From assembly GCF_014204975.1 (NCBI RefSeq), contig NZ_JACHMM010000001.1, positions 2,418,001 through 2,482,000 of the forward strand: DNA of 64,000 bases, given 5' to 3'. Position 1 is the first letter of the stretch; each line of letters starts with the position of its first letter. Positions 1-8,594 of the stretch are shown one piece after another. The position numbers were made by a program, and so were the translations under genes. The notes beneath the pieces were generated by a model. That model was not told where the DNA came from. It did not search any database and saw only the letters and a program-made list of their open reading frames with translations. The stretch is from Jiangella mangrovi (lineage in GTDB: Bacteria > Actinomycetota > Actinomycetes > Jiangellales > Jiangellaceae).

Positions 1-1322
1 GCCTGACGCCCGGCGAGATCATGATGTCGGAGTCGCAGGAGCGCATGATGGGCGTCGTCACGCCCGAGAACCTCGACGCGTTCCTCGCCATCACCGCCAA
101 GTGGGACGTCGAGACCGCCGTCATCGGCGAGGTCACCGGCACCGGCCGGCTGATCATCGACTGGCACGGCGAGACCATCGTCGACGTCGACCCGCGCACC
201 GTGGCGCACGACGGCCCGGTCTACGAGCGGCCGTTCGCGCGTCCGGACTGGCAGGACTCGCTGCAGGCGGACCGGCCGGACGAGCTGCCCCGACCGAGCA
301 CCGGTGACGAGCTGCGCGGCACCCTGCTGCGGCTGCTGGCGTCGCCGAACCTCGCCTCGAAGGCCTGGATCACCGACCAGTACGACCGCTACGTGCTCGG
401 CAACACCGTGCTCGCGCAGCCCGAGGACGCCGGCGTGCTGCGCATCGACGAGGCGACCGGGCTGGGCGTGGCCATCGCCACCGACGGCAACGGCCGCTAC
501 GCCAAGCTCGACCCGTACACCGGGGCGCAGCTGGCGCTGGCCGAGGCCTACCGCAACGTCGCCACCACGGGCGCCACGCCCATCGCCGTCACCGACGGCC
601 TCAACTTCGGCTCGCCCGAGGACCCCGCCGTCATGTGGCAGTTCGCTGAGGCGATCCGCGGCCTGGCCGACGGCTGCCAGGCGCTCGGCACCCCTGTCAC
701 CGGCGGCAACGTGTCGCTGTACAACCAGACCGGCGACACCGCGATCCTGCCGACGGCCATCGTGGGCGTGCTCGGCGTGCTCGACGACGTCGCCCGGCGC
801 ACGCCGCAGGGCTTCCGCGAGTCCGGTCAGGTCATCTACCTGCTCGGCGAGACCCGCGACGAGTTCGGCGGCTCCGAGTGGGCCTGGGCCGAGCACCAGC
901 ACCTGGGCGGGCTGCCGCCGTCGGTCGACCTCGCCGCCGAGCGCGAGCTGGCCGAGATCCTGGTCAACGCCTCACGCGACGGGCTGATCGACGCCGCGCA
1001 CGACCTCTCCGACGGCGGGCTGGCCGTGGCGCTGGTCGAGTCGGTGCTGCGCCACGGCGTGGGCGCGCGGGTGTGGGTGCCCGACGGCATCGACCCGTTC
1101 GTGTTCCTGTTCTCGGAGTCGCAGGCCCGCGCCATCGTGGCGGTGCCGCGGTCCGAGGAGGTGCGCTTCACCGACATGTGCTCGGCGCGGCGGTACCCGC
1201 ACCAGCGCATCGGCGTGGTCGACGACGGCGGCGAGCTCGACCTGCAGGGACTGTTCACGGTGCCGGTCGGCGAGCTGCGCACGGCTCACGAGTCGACACT
1301 GTCCTCCACCTTCGAGGCCTGA
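1..1322 (+). CDS. purL: Phosphoribosylformylglycinamidine synthase subunit PurL, 3' part
   Basis: PurL catalyses ATP-dependent amidation of FGAR to FGAM in cytosolic de novo purine synthesis, working with PurQ and PurS. The reading frame is open from base 3, and the visible 439 residues begin inside the conserved [10 protein letters not shown] region, so the start lies left of the window. AIRS-type core and C-terminal segments are visible, including [23 protein letters not shown] and [13 protein letters not shown], all typical of small-type PurL. The last 37 bases overlap the convergent MFS gene. purF and purM occur later in the window, supporting the call. Truncated only by the window edge. 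Confidence 0.96.
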   Translation, partial: LTPGEIMMSESQERMMGVVTPENLDAFLAITAKWDVETAVIGEVTGTGRLIIDWHGETIVDVDPRTVAHDGPVYERPFARPDWQDSLQADRPDELPRPSTGDELRGTLLRLLASPNLASKAWITDQYDRYVLGNTVLAQPEDAGVLRIDEATGLGVAIATDGNGRYAKLDPYTGAQLALAEAYRNVATTGATPIAVTDGLNFGSPEDPAVMWQFAEAIRGLADGCQALGTPVTGGNVSLYNQTGDTAILPTAIVGVLGVLDDVARRTPQGFRESGQVIYLLGETRDEFGGSEWAWAEHQHLGGLPPSVDLAAERELAEILVNASRDGLIDAAHDLSDGGLAVALVESVLRHGVGARVWVPDGIDPFVFLFSESQARAIVAVPRSEEVRFTDMCSARRYPHQRIGVVDDGGELDLQGLFTVPVGELRTAHESTLSSTFEA

Positions 1323-2656
1323 GCGTCGTCCGCCGCGGCCTTGGCCGCCGCGATGCGGGCGTTGGTGAGCCGCGGCAGCGCGTAGAGCACCATCACCACG
1401 TGCGCCGCCGCTGCGACCAGGAACGGCAGTCGTAGCGCCCACTCGCGGCCGAGCCAGGTGTCGCCGACGGTCACCAGCACGCCGCCGAGCAGGGTGCCGA
1501 GCGAGATGGCGCCCCAGCCGAAGAACCGGTAGACGGAGTTGACCCGGCCGAGCAGGTGGTCGGGGATGATGCTCTGCCGCATCGATACCGTGATGACGTT
1601 CCACAGCACGATGAAGAAGCCCTCGACGACGAACACCGCATAGACCACGAACGGCGACGACACCAGCCCGATGGCGCCCAGGCTGCCGCCGAGCGCGATC
1701 AGCGACACGAACAGTGACGTGCCGGGGCCGATGCGGGCGCTGACGCGGTGGGCGACCAGTGACCCGAGCACCGCGCCGACCGCCGTCCCGGACATCAGGA
1801 TGCCGAACTCCGTCGCGTTCAGGTCGAGGATCTCCTGCGCGACCAGCACGTAGATGGCCATGGCCGCGGCGCTCAGGCCGTTCGCGGCACCGAGCAGGAA
1901 GGCCAGCGAGCGCAGCAGGTGGTGGTTCCACAGCCAGCGCAGGCCCTCGCCGATCTCAGTCCGCCAGTTGATCCGGCCACTGGTGACCTTGCCCTTCGGG
2001 GCGAACTGCCCGGCCAGCATGAACACCAGCCCGGCCGCGATGGCGAAGGTGCCGGCGTTGACAAAGAACGGCAGCGCGAACGCCAGGCCGAGCAGCAGGC
2101 CGGCCAGCGGCGGCCCGACGAAGTTGTTGACGACGACCTCGGCGCCCCACATGCGCCCGTTGGCCTTCTCGAGCCGGTCCTTCTCGACGATCGACGGCAG
2201 CAGTGTCTGCGCGGTGTTGTCGCGCAGCACCTCGGCGGTGCCGAGGAGGAACGCCATCAGGTACAGCAGGACCAGCAGGACGGTGCCGTTCGCGGGCAGG
2301 TCCGCGGTGCCGCCGGCGATCTCGTCCGGGGTCGCCAGATCGGACTGCCAGGCCAGTACCGCGACGGCGAAGGCGCCCATGACCACGAACCGCAGGACGT
2401 CCATGGCGGCGACCAGTTTGCGGCGGTCGAGGCGATCGGTGATGACGCCGGCCGGCAGCGAGAACAGCAGCCACGGCAGCCGGGTGACCAGCGTGACCAG
2501 CGCGATCTGCAACGGGTCGCGGGTGACGGCCGTGGCCAGCCACGGGATGGCGACCGCCGAGAGGCCGTCACCGAAGTTCGAGACGACCGACGCGCTCCAC
2601 AGCTTCCAGTAGTTGCGGCCCAGCCCGGCCTTCGCGGGTGCTTCGGTGGTCGTCAT
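1286..2656 (-). CDS. MFS transporter (EntS-like exporter family)
   Basis: A 456-residue integral membrane protein with about 12 hydrophobic segments and the MFS motif A-like stretch [11 protein letters not shown] after the second helix. It resembles the MFS_3/EntS-type exporters, so small-molecule efflux by proton antiport is the likely role; the substrate cannot be told. The ATG at 2656 is chosen because it overlaps the TGA of the upstream ArsR-like gene (ATGA), which indicates translational coupling; longer upstream in-frame extension is arginine-rich read-through. The 3' end overlaps purL on the other strand by 37 bases. The regulator directly upstream probably controls it. Confidence 0.88.
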   Translation of the reverse strand: MTTTEAPAKAGLGRNYWKLWSASVVSNFGDGLSAVAIPWLATAVTRDPLQIALVTLVTRLPWLLFSLPAGVITDRLDRRKLVAAMDVLRFVVMGAFAVAVLAWQSDLATPDEIAGGTADLPANGTVLLVLLYLMAFLLGTAEVLRDNTAQTLLPSIVEKDRLEKANGRMWGAEVVVNNFVGPPLAGLLLGLAFALPFFVNAGTFAIAAGLVFMLAGQFAPKGKVTSGRINWRTEIGEGLRWLWNHHLLRSLAFLLGAANGLSAAAMAIYVLVAQEILDLNATEFGILMSGTAVGAVLGSLVAHRVSARIGPGTSLFVSLIALGGSLGAIGLVSSPFVVYAVFVVEGFFIVLWNVITVSMRQSIIPDHLLGRVNSVYRFFGWGAISLGTLLGGVLVTVGDTWLGREWALRLPFLVAAAAHVVMVLYALPRLTNARIAAAKAAADDAQASKVEDSVDS

Positions 2657-3246
2657 GCGTCGTCGCCCTTCGGTTCGGGAAGGTGGCCCCGTCCCGTCGG
2701 GTACACGCCCACCAGCAGGCCGAACGTCACCTCGCCACCGCGTGGCTGGCGGGAGAACTCGTCGAGCAGGTCGAGCAGCCGCTGCTCCCACTCGGCGGCA
2801 CGCTCGACCGGGATGCGCGCGAAACGGCTGTTCGTCAGCGTGGGCAGGTTCTTGTACGCCGCCGGGATCTGGGCGATCTCGGCCATCGTCTCGGCCAGCA
2901 GGCCCTTGGGATCCAGTCCGATGCCCTCGAACGCCGCCTTGTCCCAGTCGTGGTACAGGAACACTCGCGCGGTGCGGCCGTAGTAGCGGGCCTCGATGGC
3001 GCGGACCTGCTTGGTGCGGACCACGTGCACGAGCCCCGCGTACTCGAGGACCTTGAGGTGGTGGCCGACCGTCCCCTTGGGCTTGTCGAGCGCGACCGCC
3101 AGCTCCGACGTCGTGGCGGCGCGCTCGAGCAGCAGGTGGACGATCTTCATGCGGGTGTCGTCGAACAGGGCCCGGTACTGGGCCGGCTCGGTCAGCTCGA
3201 GCTCGTCGGGGAGTTCATAGTCTGGAACGGCCGACTGGTCTGCCAT
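2653..3246 (-). CDS. ArsR/HTH_20-type winged-helix regulator
   Basis: A 197-residue DNA-binding protein. Residues about 25-90 form a winged helix-turn-helix (TRMKIVHLLLERAATTSELA followed by KPKGTVGHHLKVLEYAGLV), the pattern of ArsR-like HTH_20 regulators. No cysteine metal motif is seen, so a metal effector is not supported. ATG 3246 is preferred over an upstream in-frame TTG (3282), because a TTGACA hexamer and an 8-bp inverted repeat lie between the two and would otherwise be coding. It is translationally coupled to the MFS gene, so it is likely the autoregulated repressor of that exporter. Confidence 0.85.
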   Translation of the reverse strand: MADQSAVPDYELPDELELTEPAQYRALFDDTRMKIVHLLLERAATTSELAVALDKPKGTVGHHLKVLEYAGLVHVVRTKQVRAIEARYYGRTARVFLYHDWDKAAFEGIGLDPKGLLAETMAEIAQIPAAYKNLPTLTNSRFARIPVERAAEWEQRLLDLLDEFSRQPRGGEVTFGLLVGVYPTGRGHLPEPKGDDA

Positions 3247-3282
3247 TCCCGTATGGTCGGCTGATCCCGACCATTCTGTCAA
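3246..3282 (-). promoter_or_regulatory. Promoter and operator of the ArsR-MFS operon
   Basis: Reading the minus strand, TTGACA (3282-3277) is a perfect -35 hexamer. GACCAT (3258-3253), 18 bp further on, is a fair -10. The start codon at 3246 follows 6 nt later, so the mRNA may be leaderless. A perfect inverted repeat, ATGGTCGG (3253-3260) and CCGACCAT (3267-3274) with a 6-bp spacer, covers the spacer and -10, as expected for an autorepressor site. The -35 overlaps the stop codon of the upstream VOC gene. Confidence 0.6.
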
Positions 3283-3704
3283 GATGTAGCGGCGTACTGG
3301 TCCACGAACTCGCCCGTCGGCTCGATGACCGTGATGACGTCGACCAGCACGCCGCCGGGACCCTCGACGATGAAGTGCCGCTGGCCGAACGCCTCGCTGC
3401 GCAGCTCGAGCCGGACCGGCAGGCCGGCGCCACCGTCGCCGGCGAGGCGTTGGTGCACGGCGTCGACGTCGGGCACCTCGATGTTCACGAGCAGACCGGC
3501 GGCCGGACGGCGGAAGCCCTCGGGGATGGTCGGGTGCCGGTGGTCGACGAACGCGAGCTCGAAGTGCGGCGTCCGGGGGTGGCGCAGGCTGACGTACCAG
3601 TCGGCCTCGAAGGTGGGCTCGAAGCCGAAGTGCGTGGTGTAGAAGTCGCGCGCCGCGGCGACGTCGGTGCTGCAGATGACGGGATAGCAGCCGGTGATGG
3701 TCAT
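3279..3704 (-). CDS. VOC family protein (glyoxalase/bleomycin-resistance fold)
   Basis: A 141-residue cytosolic protein with the paired beta-alpha-beta-beta-beta pattern of the vicinal oxygen chelate superfamily: an N-terminal CSTDVAAARDFYTTHFGFEP unit, and a C-terminal FIVEGPGGVLVDVITV strand. Members bind small ligands or catalyse metal-dependent isomerisation or ring cleavage; the substrate is not predictable here. A GGAGG lies 8 nt before ATG 3704. The gene is divergent from a TetR regulator with two operator copies between them, so repression by that TetR is likely. Its 3' end abuts the ArsR promoter. Confidence 0.85.
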   Translation of the reverse strand: MTITGCYPVICSTDVAAARDFYTTHFGFEPTFEADWYVSLRHPRTPHFELAFVDHRHPTIPEGFRRPAAGLLVNIEVPDVDAVHQRLAGDGGAGLPVRLELRSEAFGQRHFIVEGPGGVLVDVITVIEPTGEFVDQYAATS

Positions 3705-3726
3705 GTCGGGTCCTCCAGTTCAGATA

Positions 3727-3777
3727 CCTACCGTCGGTATGTTATGGGTCGATGCTAGGATGCATACCGCTGGTATG
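3727..3777. promoter_or_regulatory. Two TetR operators between VOC and TetR genes
   Basis: Two aligned 15-bp sites lie 36 bp apart: CCTACCGTCGGTATG (3727-3741) and CATACCGCTGGTATG (3763-3777). They share the palindromic core TACCGNNGGTA. The second is a perfect 6-bp inverted repeat around GCT. Spacing between the divergent genes fits binding by the adjacent TetR protein and control in both directions. Confidence 0.75.
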
Positions 3778-3801
3778 TCAATCCGGGTTCCTGGAGGTGT
3801 G

Positions 3802-4407
3802 GTGTCCCCATCGAAGGCCGAGCAGCGCCTCGCCACGCTCGCGGCCATCTCCGCCGAGGCGCGCCGGCAGTTCGCCCGCGACGGCTACGCCGCCGTCAGC
3901 CTGGCCGGCATCGTCGACGCCCTGGGGCTCACCAAGGGCGCGTTCTATCACCACTTCTCCTCGAAGGCCGAGCTGTTCCAGGCCGTCGTCGGGCAGGTCC
4001 AGCGGCAGGTCGCGGCCCGCGTGGTGGCCGCGGCCGAGGAGCAGCCCGACTCCTGGACCCAGCTGCTCGCCGGGTGCGAGGCGTTCCTGCGCGCCAGCGC
4101 CGACCCCGCCGTCCAGCGCATCATGCTGGTCGACGGCCCGGCCGTGCTCGGCTGGGAGGCGTGGCGGGCGCTCGACGACGAGTCGTCCGGCCGCCACCTG
4201 CGCGAGGCACTGCAGGCCGTCATCGACGACGGCGTCATGGCGCCTCACCCGGTCGAGGCGCTCACCCACCTGCTGTCCGGTGCGATGAACGAGGCCGCCC
4301 TGTGGCTGGCCGGCTCCGGCGACGCGCGCGACCTCGACGACGCCGTCGCCACCTTGCTGACCATGCTCGAGGCGCTGCGCGTGAGTGTGCGTGATGGCGG
4401 AGCATGA
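3802..4407 (+). CDS. TetR/AcrR family transcriptional regulator
   Basis: A 201-residue repressor. The N-terminal helix-turn-helix spans about residues 32-51 (VSLAGIVDALGLTKGAFYHH followed by FSSKAELF), the classic TetR signature. The C-terminal all-helical part is the ligand-binding and dimer domain. GTG 3802 follows a GGAGGT at 3793-3798; an upstream in-frame ATG at 3775 lies inside the second operator and has no ribosome site, so it is less likely. Divergent from the VOC gene, which it probably represses together with itself. Confidence 0.88.
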   Translation: MSPSKAEQRLATLAAISAEARRQFARDGYAAVSLAGIVDALGLTKGAFYHHFSSKAELFQAVVGQVQRQVAARVVAAAEEQPDSWTQLLAGCEAFLRASADPAVQRIMLVDGPAVLGWEAWRALDDESSGRHLREALQAVIDDGVMAPHPVEALTHLLSGAMNEAALWLAGSGDARDLDDAVATLLTMLEALRVSVRDGGA

Positions 4408-4450
4408 CCATGATGACTAATATGGTCAACATGAGGAGGTGAGTGACCAT
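4405..4450 (+). promoter_or_regulatory. Operator of the toxin-antitoxin operon
   Basis: TGACCAT (4405-4411) and its inverse ATGGTCA (4422-4428) form a 7-bp inverted repeat with a 10-bp spacer. A third TGACCAT (4444-4450) overlaps the antitoxin start codon, and AGGAGG lies between (4434-4439). Repeated half-sites before a Phd-type antitoxin are the usual layout for autoregulation by antitoxin or toxin-antitoxin complex. Confidence 0.6.
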
Positions 4451-4709
4451 GACGGCACTCGACACCTGGAGCGTTGCCGAGGCGAAGGCCCGGCTCAGTG
4501 AGCTGCTCGACACCGTCGGCCGCGACGGCCCGCAGACCATCAGTCGCCGCGGCAGGCCTGTGGCCGTTCTCGTCTCGGTCGACGAGTGGGAGCGCCGCAA
4601 GCGCCGTCAGGGCACACTCGCCGAGTTCCTCGCCACCGCACCGGTCGGCGCCGAGGACCTGATCCTCGAGCGCGACAAGGGCGCCCGGATGCGCGAGGTC
4701 GATCTGTGA
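4449..4709 (+). CDS. Phd/YefM-type antitoxin
   Basis: An 86-residue antitoxin. The N-terminal half (WSVAEAKARLSELLDTV, then ISRRGRPVAVLVSVDEW) is the Phd/YefM DNA-binding fold; the charged C-terminal half would wrap and neutralise the toxin. ATG 4449 is 9 nt after AGGAGG; an in-frame GTG at 4443 is too close to that site. The stop codon overlaps the toxin GTG by four bases (GTGA), so the pair is translationally coupled with antitoxin first, the normal order. Confidence 0.88.
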   Translation: MTALDTWSVAEAKARLSELLDTVGRDGPQTISRRGRPVAVLVSVDEWERRKRRQGTLAEFLATAPVGAEDLILERDKGARMREVDL

Positions 4710-5137
4710 CCTTCCTGCTCGACACCAACGTCATCTCCGAGGGCTTTCGCAGGTTCCCCGATCCCGAGGTCATCGACTGGCTCGACGAGGTGCCCGAGGA
4801 CACCACGTTCATCAGCGCCGTCACCGTCGGCGAAGTGCGCAAGGGCATCGCCAAGCTGCCGCTCGGCCGTCGCCGCAGCAACCTCGAGGCCTGGCTGACC
4901 GACGGACTGGTCCTTCGGTTCGAGGGCCGGATCCTCGCTCTGGACGCCGAGGTCGCCGACCTGTGGGGCCGCACGGTTGCCGCCTGCGAGTCCGACGGCC
5001 GGCCGGTCGATCCCATCGACGCGCAGATCGGCGCCACGGCCCTCTGGCACGGGCTGACCCTCGCCACCAGGAACGTGCGCGACTTCGCCCCCATGGGGGT
5101 CGAGGTGTTCAACCCCTGGCGCAGCGAGGCCGAGTAA
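4706..5137 (+). CDS. PIN-domain toxin (VapC-like ribonuclease)
   Basis: A 143-residue PIN-fold nuclease. The four acidic metal-binding residues are visible: D6 in FLLDTNVI, E43 in VGEVRKG, D105 in PIDAQIGATAL and D126 in TRNVRDF. VapC-type toxins cleave tRNA or rRNA when freed from antitoxin; the target here is unknown. All catalytic positions are kept, so it looks functional. It begins with GTG overlapping the antitoxin stop and is followed 2 nt after its own stop by the ATPase gene, so all three could share a transcript. Confidence 0.9.
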   Translation: MTFLLDTNVISEGFRRFPDPEVIDWLDEVPEDTTFISAVTVGEVRKGIAKLPLGRRRSNLEAWLTDGLVLRFEGRILALDAEVADLWGRTVAACESDGRPVDPIDAQIGATALWHGLTLATRNVRDFAPMGVEVFNPWRSEAE

Positions 5138-5139
5138 GC

Positions 5140-6300
5140 GTGCTGCGGACCGTCGCCATCGCCAACTACCGGTCGCTGCGCGACGTCGTGCTGCCGCTGA
5201 CCGGGCTCGACATCGTCACCGGCGCCAACGGCACGGGCAAGTCCAGTCTGTACCGCGCTCTGCGGCTGCTCGCCGACTGCGCCCGCGGCGACGTCATCGC
5301 CTCGCTGGCCGGCGAGGGCGGCATGCCGTCGGTCACCTGGGCCGGACCCGAGAAGATCAGCCGCGAGATGCGGTCGGGGGAGCAGCCGGTCCAGGGCACG
5401 GTCCGGTCCGGGCCGGTGGGCGTGCGCATGGGGTTCGCCGGCGACGACTTCGGCTACCTCATCGACCTCGGCCTGCCCCGCCCCGGCGGTGGCCCGACGT
5501 TCTTCGCGCTCGATCCCGAGATCAAGCGCGAGGCCGTCTGGAGCGGCCCCGTCCTGCGGCCGGGCACCTGGCTGGCCGACCGCCGCAACGAGATGGTCCG
5601 CGTGCGCACGGGCGGCGACTGGGACCACCTGGCGCAGGGGCTGCGCACGTTCGAGAGCATGCTGAGCGAGGTCACCGACCCGGTCCGCGCGCCCGAGCTG
5701 CTGACCGTCCGCGAGCAGGTGCGCAGCTGGCGCTTCTACGACCACTTCCGCACCGACGCCGTCGCTCCGGCTCGCCAGCCCCGCATCGGCACCCGCACCA
5801 TGGTCCTGGCCGACGACGGCGCCGACCTCGCCGCCGCGCTGCAGACCATCCGCGAGATCGGCGCGATCGAGGCGCTCGACGCCGCCGTCGACCGCGCCTT
5901 CCCCGGCTCGCGGCTCGAGATCGCCGAGGTCGGCGGCCGGCTCGACCTCTCGTTCCGGCAGCACGGGCTGCTCCGCCCGCTGAGCGGGGCCGAGCTCTCC
6001 GACGGCACGCTGCGGTTCCTGCTGTGGGCGGCCGCGCTGCTGACGCCGCGCCCGCCGGCCCTCATGGTGCTGAACGAGCCCGAGACCAGCCTGCACCCGC
6101 AGCTCGTGCCGGCCCTCGCCGAGCTCATCGTCAAGGCGCACGAGGACACCCAGCTCGTCGTCGTCACGCACGCACGGGCGCTGATCGACCACATCGGCGC
6201 CGCGGCCGCCCGCATCGAGCTGGTCAAGGACACCGGCGAGACCATGATCGACGGGCAGGAGCGCTTCGACCGCCCGTCGTGGAACTGGGGCTCGCGCTGA
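5140..6300 (+). CDS. AAA family ATPase (OLD/RecF-like, COG4637 type)
   Basis: A 386-residue ATPase of the SMC/RecF/OLD group. Walker A is GANGTGKSS at residues 28-36; Walker B with the ABC-type LNEPETSLHP signature is at about 308-318; a late VVVTHARALIDH carries the switch histidine; GAELSDGTLRFLLWAAALL is a signature-like helix. No TOPRIM nuclease domain follows, so it is the stand-alone predicted-ATPase type. GTG 5140 starts 2 nt after the toxin stop. Stand-alone members are common genome-wide, so a functional link to the toxin pair is only a suggestion from spacing. Confidence 0.85.
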   Translation: MLRTVAIANYRSLRDVVLPLTGLDIVTGANGTGKSSLYRALRLLADCARGDVIASLAGEGGMPSVTWAGPEKISREMRSGEQPVQGTVRSGPVGVRMGFAGDDFGYLIDLGLPRPGGGPTFFALDPEIKREAVWSGPVLRPGTWLADRRNEMVRVRTGGDWDHLAQGLRTFESMLSEVTDPVRAPELLTVREQVRSWRFYDHFRTDAVAPARQPRIGTRTMVLADDGADLAAALQTIREIGAIEALDAAVDRAFPGSRLEIAEVGGRLDLSFRQHGLLRPLSGAELSDGTLRFLLWAAALLTPRPPALMVLNEPETSLHPQLVPALAELIVKAHEDTQLVVVTHARALIDHIGAAAARIELVKDTGETMIDGQERFDRPSWNWGSR

Positions 6301-6325
6301 CGGTGCCGGCGGGTAGCCTGCCGGG

Positions 6326-7120
6326 GTGGCGAAGCGGATCGACCCGGCGACGGTGTGGGCGGCGTACCGCAGCGGCCACGAGGCGCTGCGCGACTGGCTG
6401 GCCGCGCTCCCGGCCGAGCGCTGGACGGAGCCGAGCGTGCTGCCCGGCTGGACGGTCGGCGACCTCGCGGCGCACATCGCGCTGGTGGCCGACTCGGTGA
6501 CGGCGACGGCTGCCGCCCCTCGCGGGGTGGCAGCGCGCGGCCTCAGCGAGTACCTGAGCACCTACGCCGCGGCCGCCGCCGGGCTGTCCGACCTGACGCT
6601 GGCCATCTCCGCCGAGGCCGGGCACGACAAGGACCGCATCCTCGCCGCCGTCGACGAGCGGTTCGCCGCCGCGCAGGCCACCGTCGACGAGCGCGGGCTG
6701 GACGACATCGTCCTCACGACGCGGCGGATCCCGGTCCGGCAGGGCGACTACCTGCTGACCAGGACCATCGAGATCGCCGTCCACGCCGACGACCTCGCCC
6801 GGTCCGCGGCGCCGCACGCCGGCCCGCCATCCATCCCGCGCGACACCACCCGCCACGCCGTCCGCACGCTGCTCGAGGTGCTGGCCGAGCGCGCCCCGGG
6901 CCGCAGCGTCGAGGTGCGGGTCGCGCCGTTCGCCGCCGTCCAGTGCATCGAGGGGCCGCGGCACACCCGCGGCACGCCCCCGAACACCGTCGACCTCACG
7001 CCCGCCCTCTGGCTCCGGCTGGCCGGCGGCCGCTCCACCTGGGCCGACGAGGTGGCCGCCGGCACGGTCCTGGCCAGCGGCCAGCGCGCCGACCTGTCGG
7101 CGCACCTCCCGCTCTTCTAG
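6326..7120 (+). CDS. Maleylpyruvate isomerase family (MDMPI_N) protein with bacterial SCP domain
   Basis: A 264-residue cytosolic protein. Residues about 10-165 are the DinB-like MDMPI_N helical bundle (LPGWTVGDLAAHIALVADSV, later IEIAVHADDLARS), a fold used by mycothiol-dependent enzymes. The C-terminal third (VDLTPALWLRLAGGRSTWAD) matches the small sterol-carrier-like domain often fused to it. The GTG start at 6326 lies 6 nt after TAGCCT, a leaderless arrangement. A gene of this kind usually sits between purL and purF in actinomycetes, so it belongs to the backbone. The reaction it performs is not established. Confidence 0.82.
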   Translation: MAKRIDPATVWAAYRSGHEALRDWLAALPAERWTEPSVLPGWTVGDLAAHIALVADSVTATAAAPRGVAARGLSEYLSTYAAAAAGLSDLTLAISAEAGHDKDRILAAVDERFAAAQATVDERGLDDIVLTTRRIPVRQGDYLLTRTIEIAVHADDLARSAAPHAGPPSIPRDTTRHAVRTLLEVLAERAPGRSVEVRVAPFAAVQCIEGPRHTRGTPPNTVDLTPALWLRLAGGRSTWADEVAAGTVLASGQRADLSAHLPLF

Positions 7121-7169
7121 ACGCCCCAGCGAGAACCGCTGTGGCATTGCTCACCCGTGATCACGTCTA

Positions 7170-7208
7170 GATAAGGCTAGCCTCAGCAAACTAAGGTAAG
7201 CCTTGCCA
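7170..7208. promoter_or_regulatory. Tandem DtxR/IdeR-type iron boxes
   Basis: Two adjacent sites resemble the actinobacterial iron box TTAGGTTAGSCTAACCTAA: one centred on the perfect palindrome AGGCTAGCCT (7174-7183), the other CTAAGGTAAGCCTTGCC (7191-7207). They lie 30-65 bp before the HtaA gene, where a bound iron-loaded repressor would block transcription. AT content is higher than around it. Confidence 0.72.
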
Positions 7209-7237
7209 ATATCTCTGTTCATCATGAAAGGGGCACG

Positions 7238-8584
7238 ATGCAGACGATTCGGGGGGTGCGCCGGCGCTGGGTCGCCGGCGTGGCCGCGACGGCACTGACG
7301 GCGGCCGGGTTGCTCGCCGTCACCGCGGCGCCGGCCCAGGCCGGTGCGAGCGACGTCGACGACGCCACGTTCGTGTGGGGCCTCAACGGCTACGCCCAGC
7401 GCGGCATCTTCGGGCCGTGGACGTTCAAGGACCTCACCGGCGACGCGGAGCAGCTGGTGGGCTCCGTGTCCGGCGGCAGTCAGACGGAGTACGTGGTCGC
7501 GCCGGTGCCGGCGACCTCGATGCCGCCGTCGTCGCCGCAGGCCACGCCGAACGCGGTCAAGTTCAGCGCGGGCAGCGGGACCATCGACCCGGAGACGGGC
7601 GCGGGCCAGCTGAGCTGGGACGGCAGCTACACCGTCAACGCCTACCCGGCCCAGTTCAACGCGCCGAACGAGATCTACCGCGACCCTCTGCTGACGGTGA
7701 ACGCCGACGGCTCGGGCGAGCTCAGCTTCGACTTCAGCCTGGGCGCGGGCGTCGACATGAACGGCAACCCGACCGAGCAGCAGGACTTCGGCCGGCTCAC
7801 CCTGATCACGTTCGACGCCGGCTCGCTCAGTGACCAGGACGCGACCGGCTACCGGATCACGCCGGACTACCAGGGCGTCGAGGTGTCGCTGCCCGACGGC
7901 GGCACCCAGACCCGCACCTGCACGACGGACGGCGGCGCGACCGGCTGGTGGGGCTCGTGGGCCCCGGAGTTCGTCACCACCATGCCGTCGTCGGTGCGCC
8001 CGCACTTCTACTCGACCGGCTGCGGCGGCATGCAGGACTTCAAGCCGCCACTGCCCATCGACGTCGCGTTCACCGTCCAGACGTCCGAGCCGGCCGACGG
8101 CGAGGAGCAGGACATCGCCGTCGTCGTCCCGGAGCCGCAGGTGGAGCCGGGCGAGTTCGTGTGGAGCATCGACGGCAGCAACGACCTGGTCGACCTCGGG
8201 ACCGCGGAGCGGAACGGCGACCACCTCGCCGCGAGCGGCGCGATCAACCCGGTCCGGGTCACCGACACCCGCGCCGAGGCACCCGCGTGGTCGGTGTCGG
8301 CGCATGTCAGTGATTTCTCGACGGGCAGCGCGACGTTCGACGGGAAGTACCTGGGCTGGACGCCGTCGGTGACGGAGAACGAGGGCGGCGCGGTCGCGGG
8401 CGCCGCCGTCGCCTCCGGCCTCGACTCCGGCAACGGCCTGAAGGAGTCCGCCACGCTCGGTAGCGCGGCGGCCGGGCACACGCTCGGCTCGTCGCTGCTC
8501 GGCGCGGACCTGCAGCTGAAGCTGCCGGTGAGCGTCGGGGCCGGCAGCTACACCGCCACGCTGACGCTCACCGCGCTCAGCTGA
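7238..8584 (+). CDS. Secreted HtaA-domain protein with WxL-like C-terminal domain
   Basis: A 448-residue exported protein. Residues 1-35 are a Sec signal peptide ending in APAQAG. About 42-230 match the HtaA domain (FVWGLNGYAQRGIFGPWTF), which binds haem in coryneform haem-uptake proteins. About 300-448 form a second beta-rich domain (FVWSIDGSNDLVDLGTAERN, WSVSAHVSDFSTG, ending YTATLTLTALS) that resembles WxL cell-surface domains. There is no C-terminal membrane helix or LPxTG, so wall attachment would be through that domain. Two iron boxes precede it. A DUF916-type gene, the usual WxL partner, follows after a terminator. Haem binding is inferred from family only. Confidence 0.78.
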   Translation: MQTIRGVRRRWVAGVAATALTAAGLLAVTAAPAQAGASDVDDATFVWGLNGYAQRGIFGPWTFKDLTGDAEQLVGSVSGGSQTEYVVAPVPATSMPPSSPQATPNAVKFSAGSGTIDPETGAGQLSWDGSYTVNAYPAQFNAPNEIYRDPLLTVNADGSGELSFDFSLGAGVDMNGNPTEQQDFGRLTLITFDAGSLSDQDATGYRITPDYQGVEVSLPDGGTQTRTCTTDGGATGWWGSWAPEFVTTMPSSVRPHFYSTGCGGMQDFKPPLPIDVAFTVQTSEPADGEEQDIAVVVPEPQVEPGEFVWSIDGSNDLVDLGTAERNGDHLAASGAINPVRVTDTRAEAPAWSVSAHVSDFSTGSATFDGKYLGWTPSVTENEGGAVAGAAVASGLDSGNGLKESATLGSAAAGHTLGSSLLGADLQLKLPVSVGAGSYTATLTLTALS

Positions 8585-8594
8585 CGCCGAACCA

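Noticed and set aside
3246-3282. TTG 3282 as start of the ArsR-like gene
   Set aside because: It would place a perfect -35 hexamer and the inverted repeat inside the coding sequence; ATG 3246 fits the family start better.
4540-6561. A minus-strand frame of 673 codons opposite the toxin and ATPase
   Set aside because: The plus-strand frames carry intact PIN and Walker motifs; the opposite frame is low-complexity antisense sequence.
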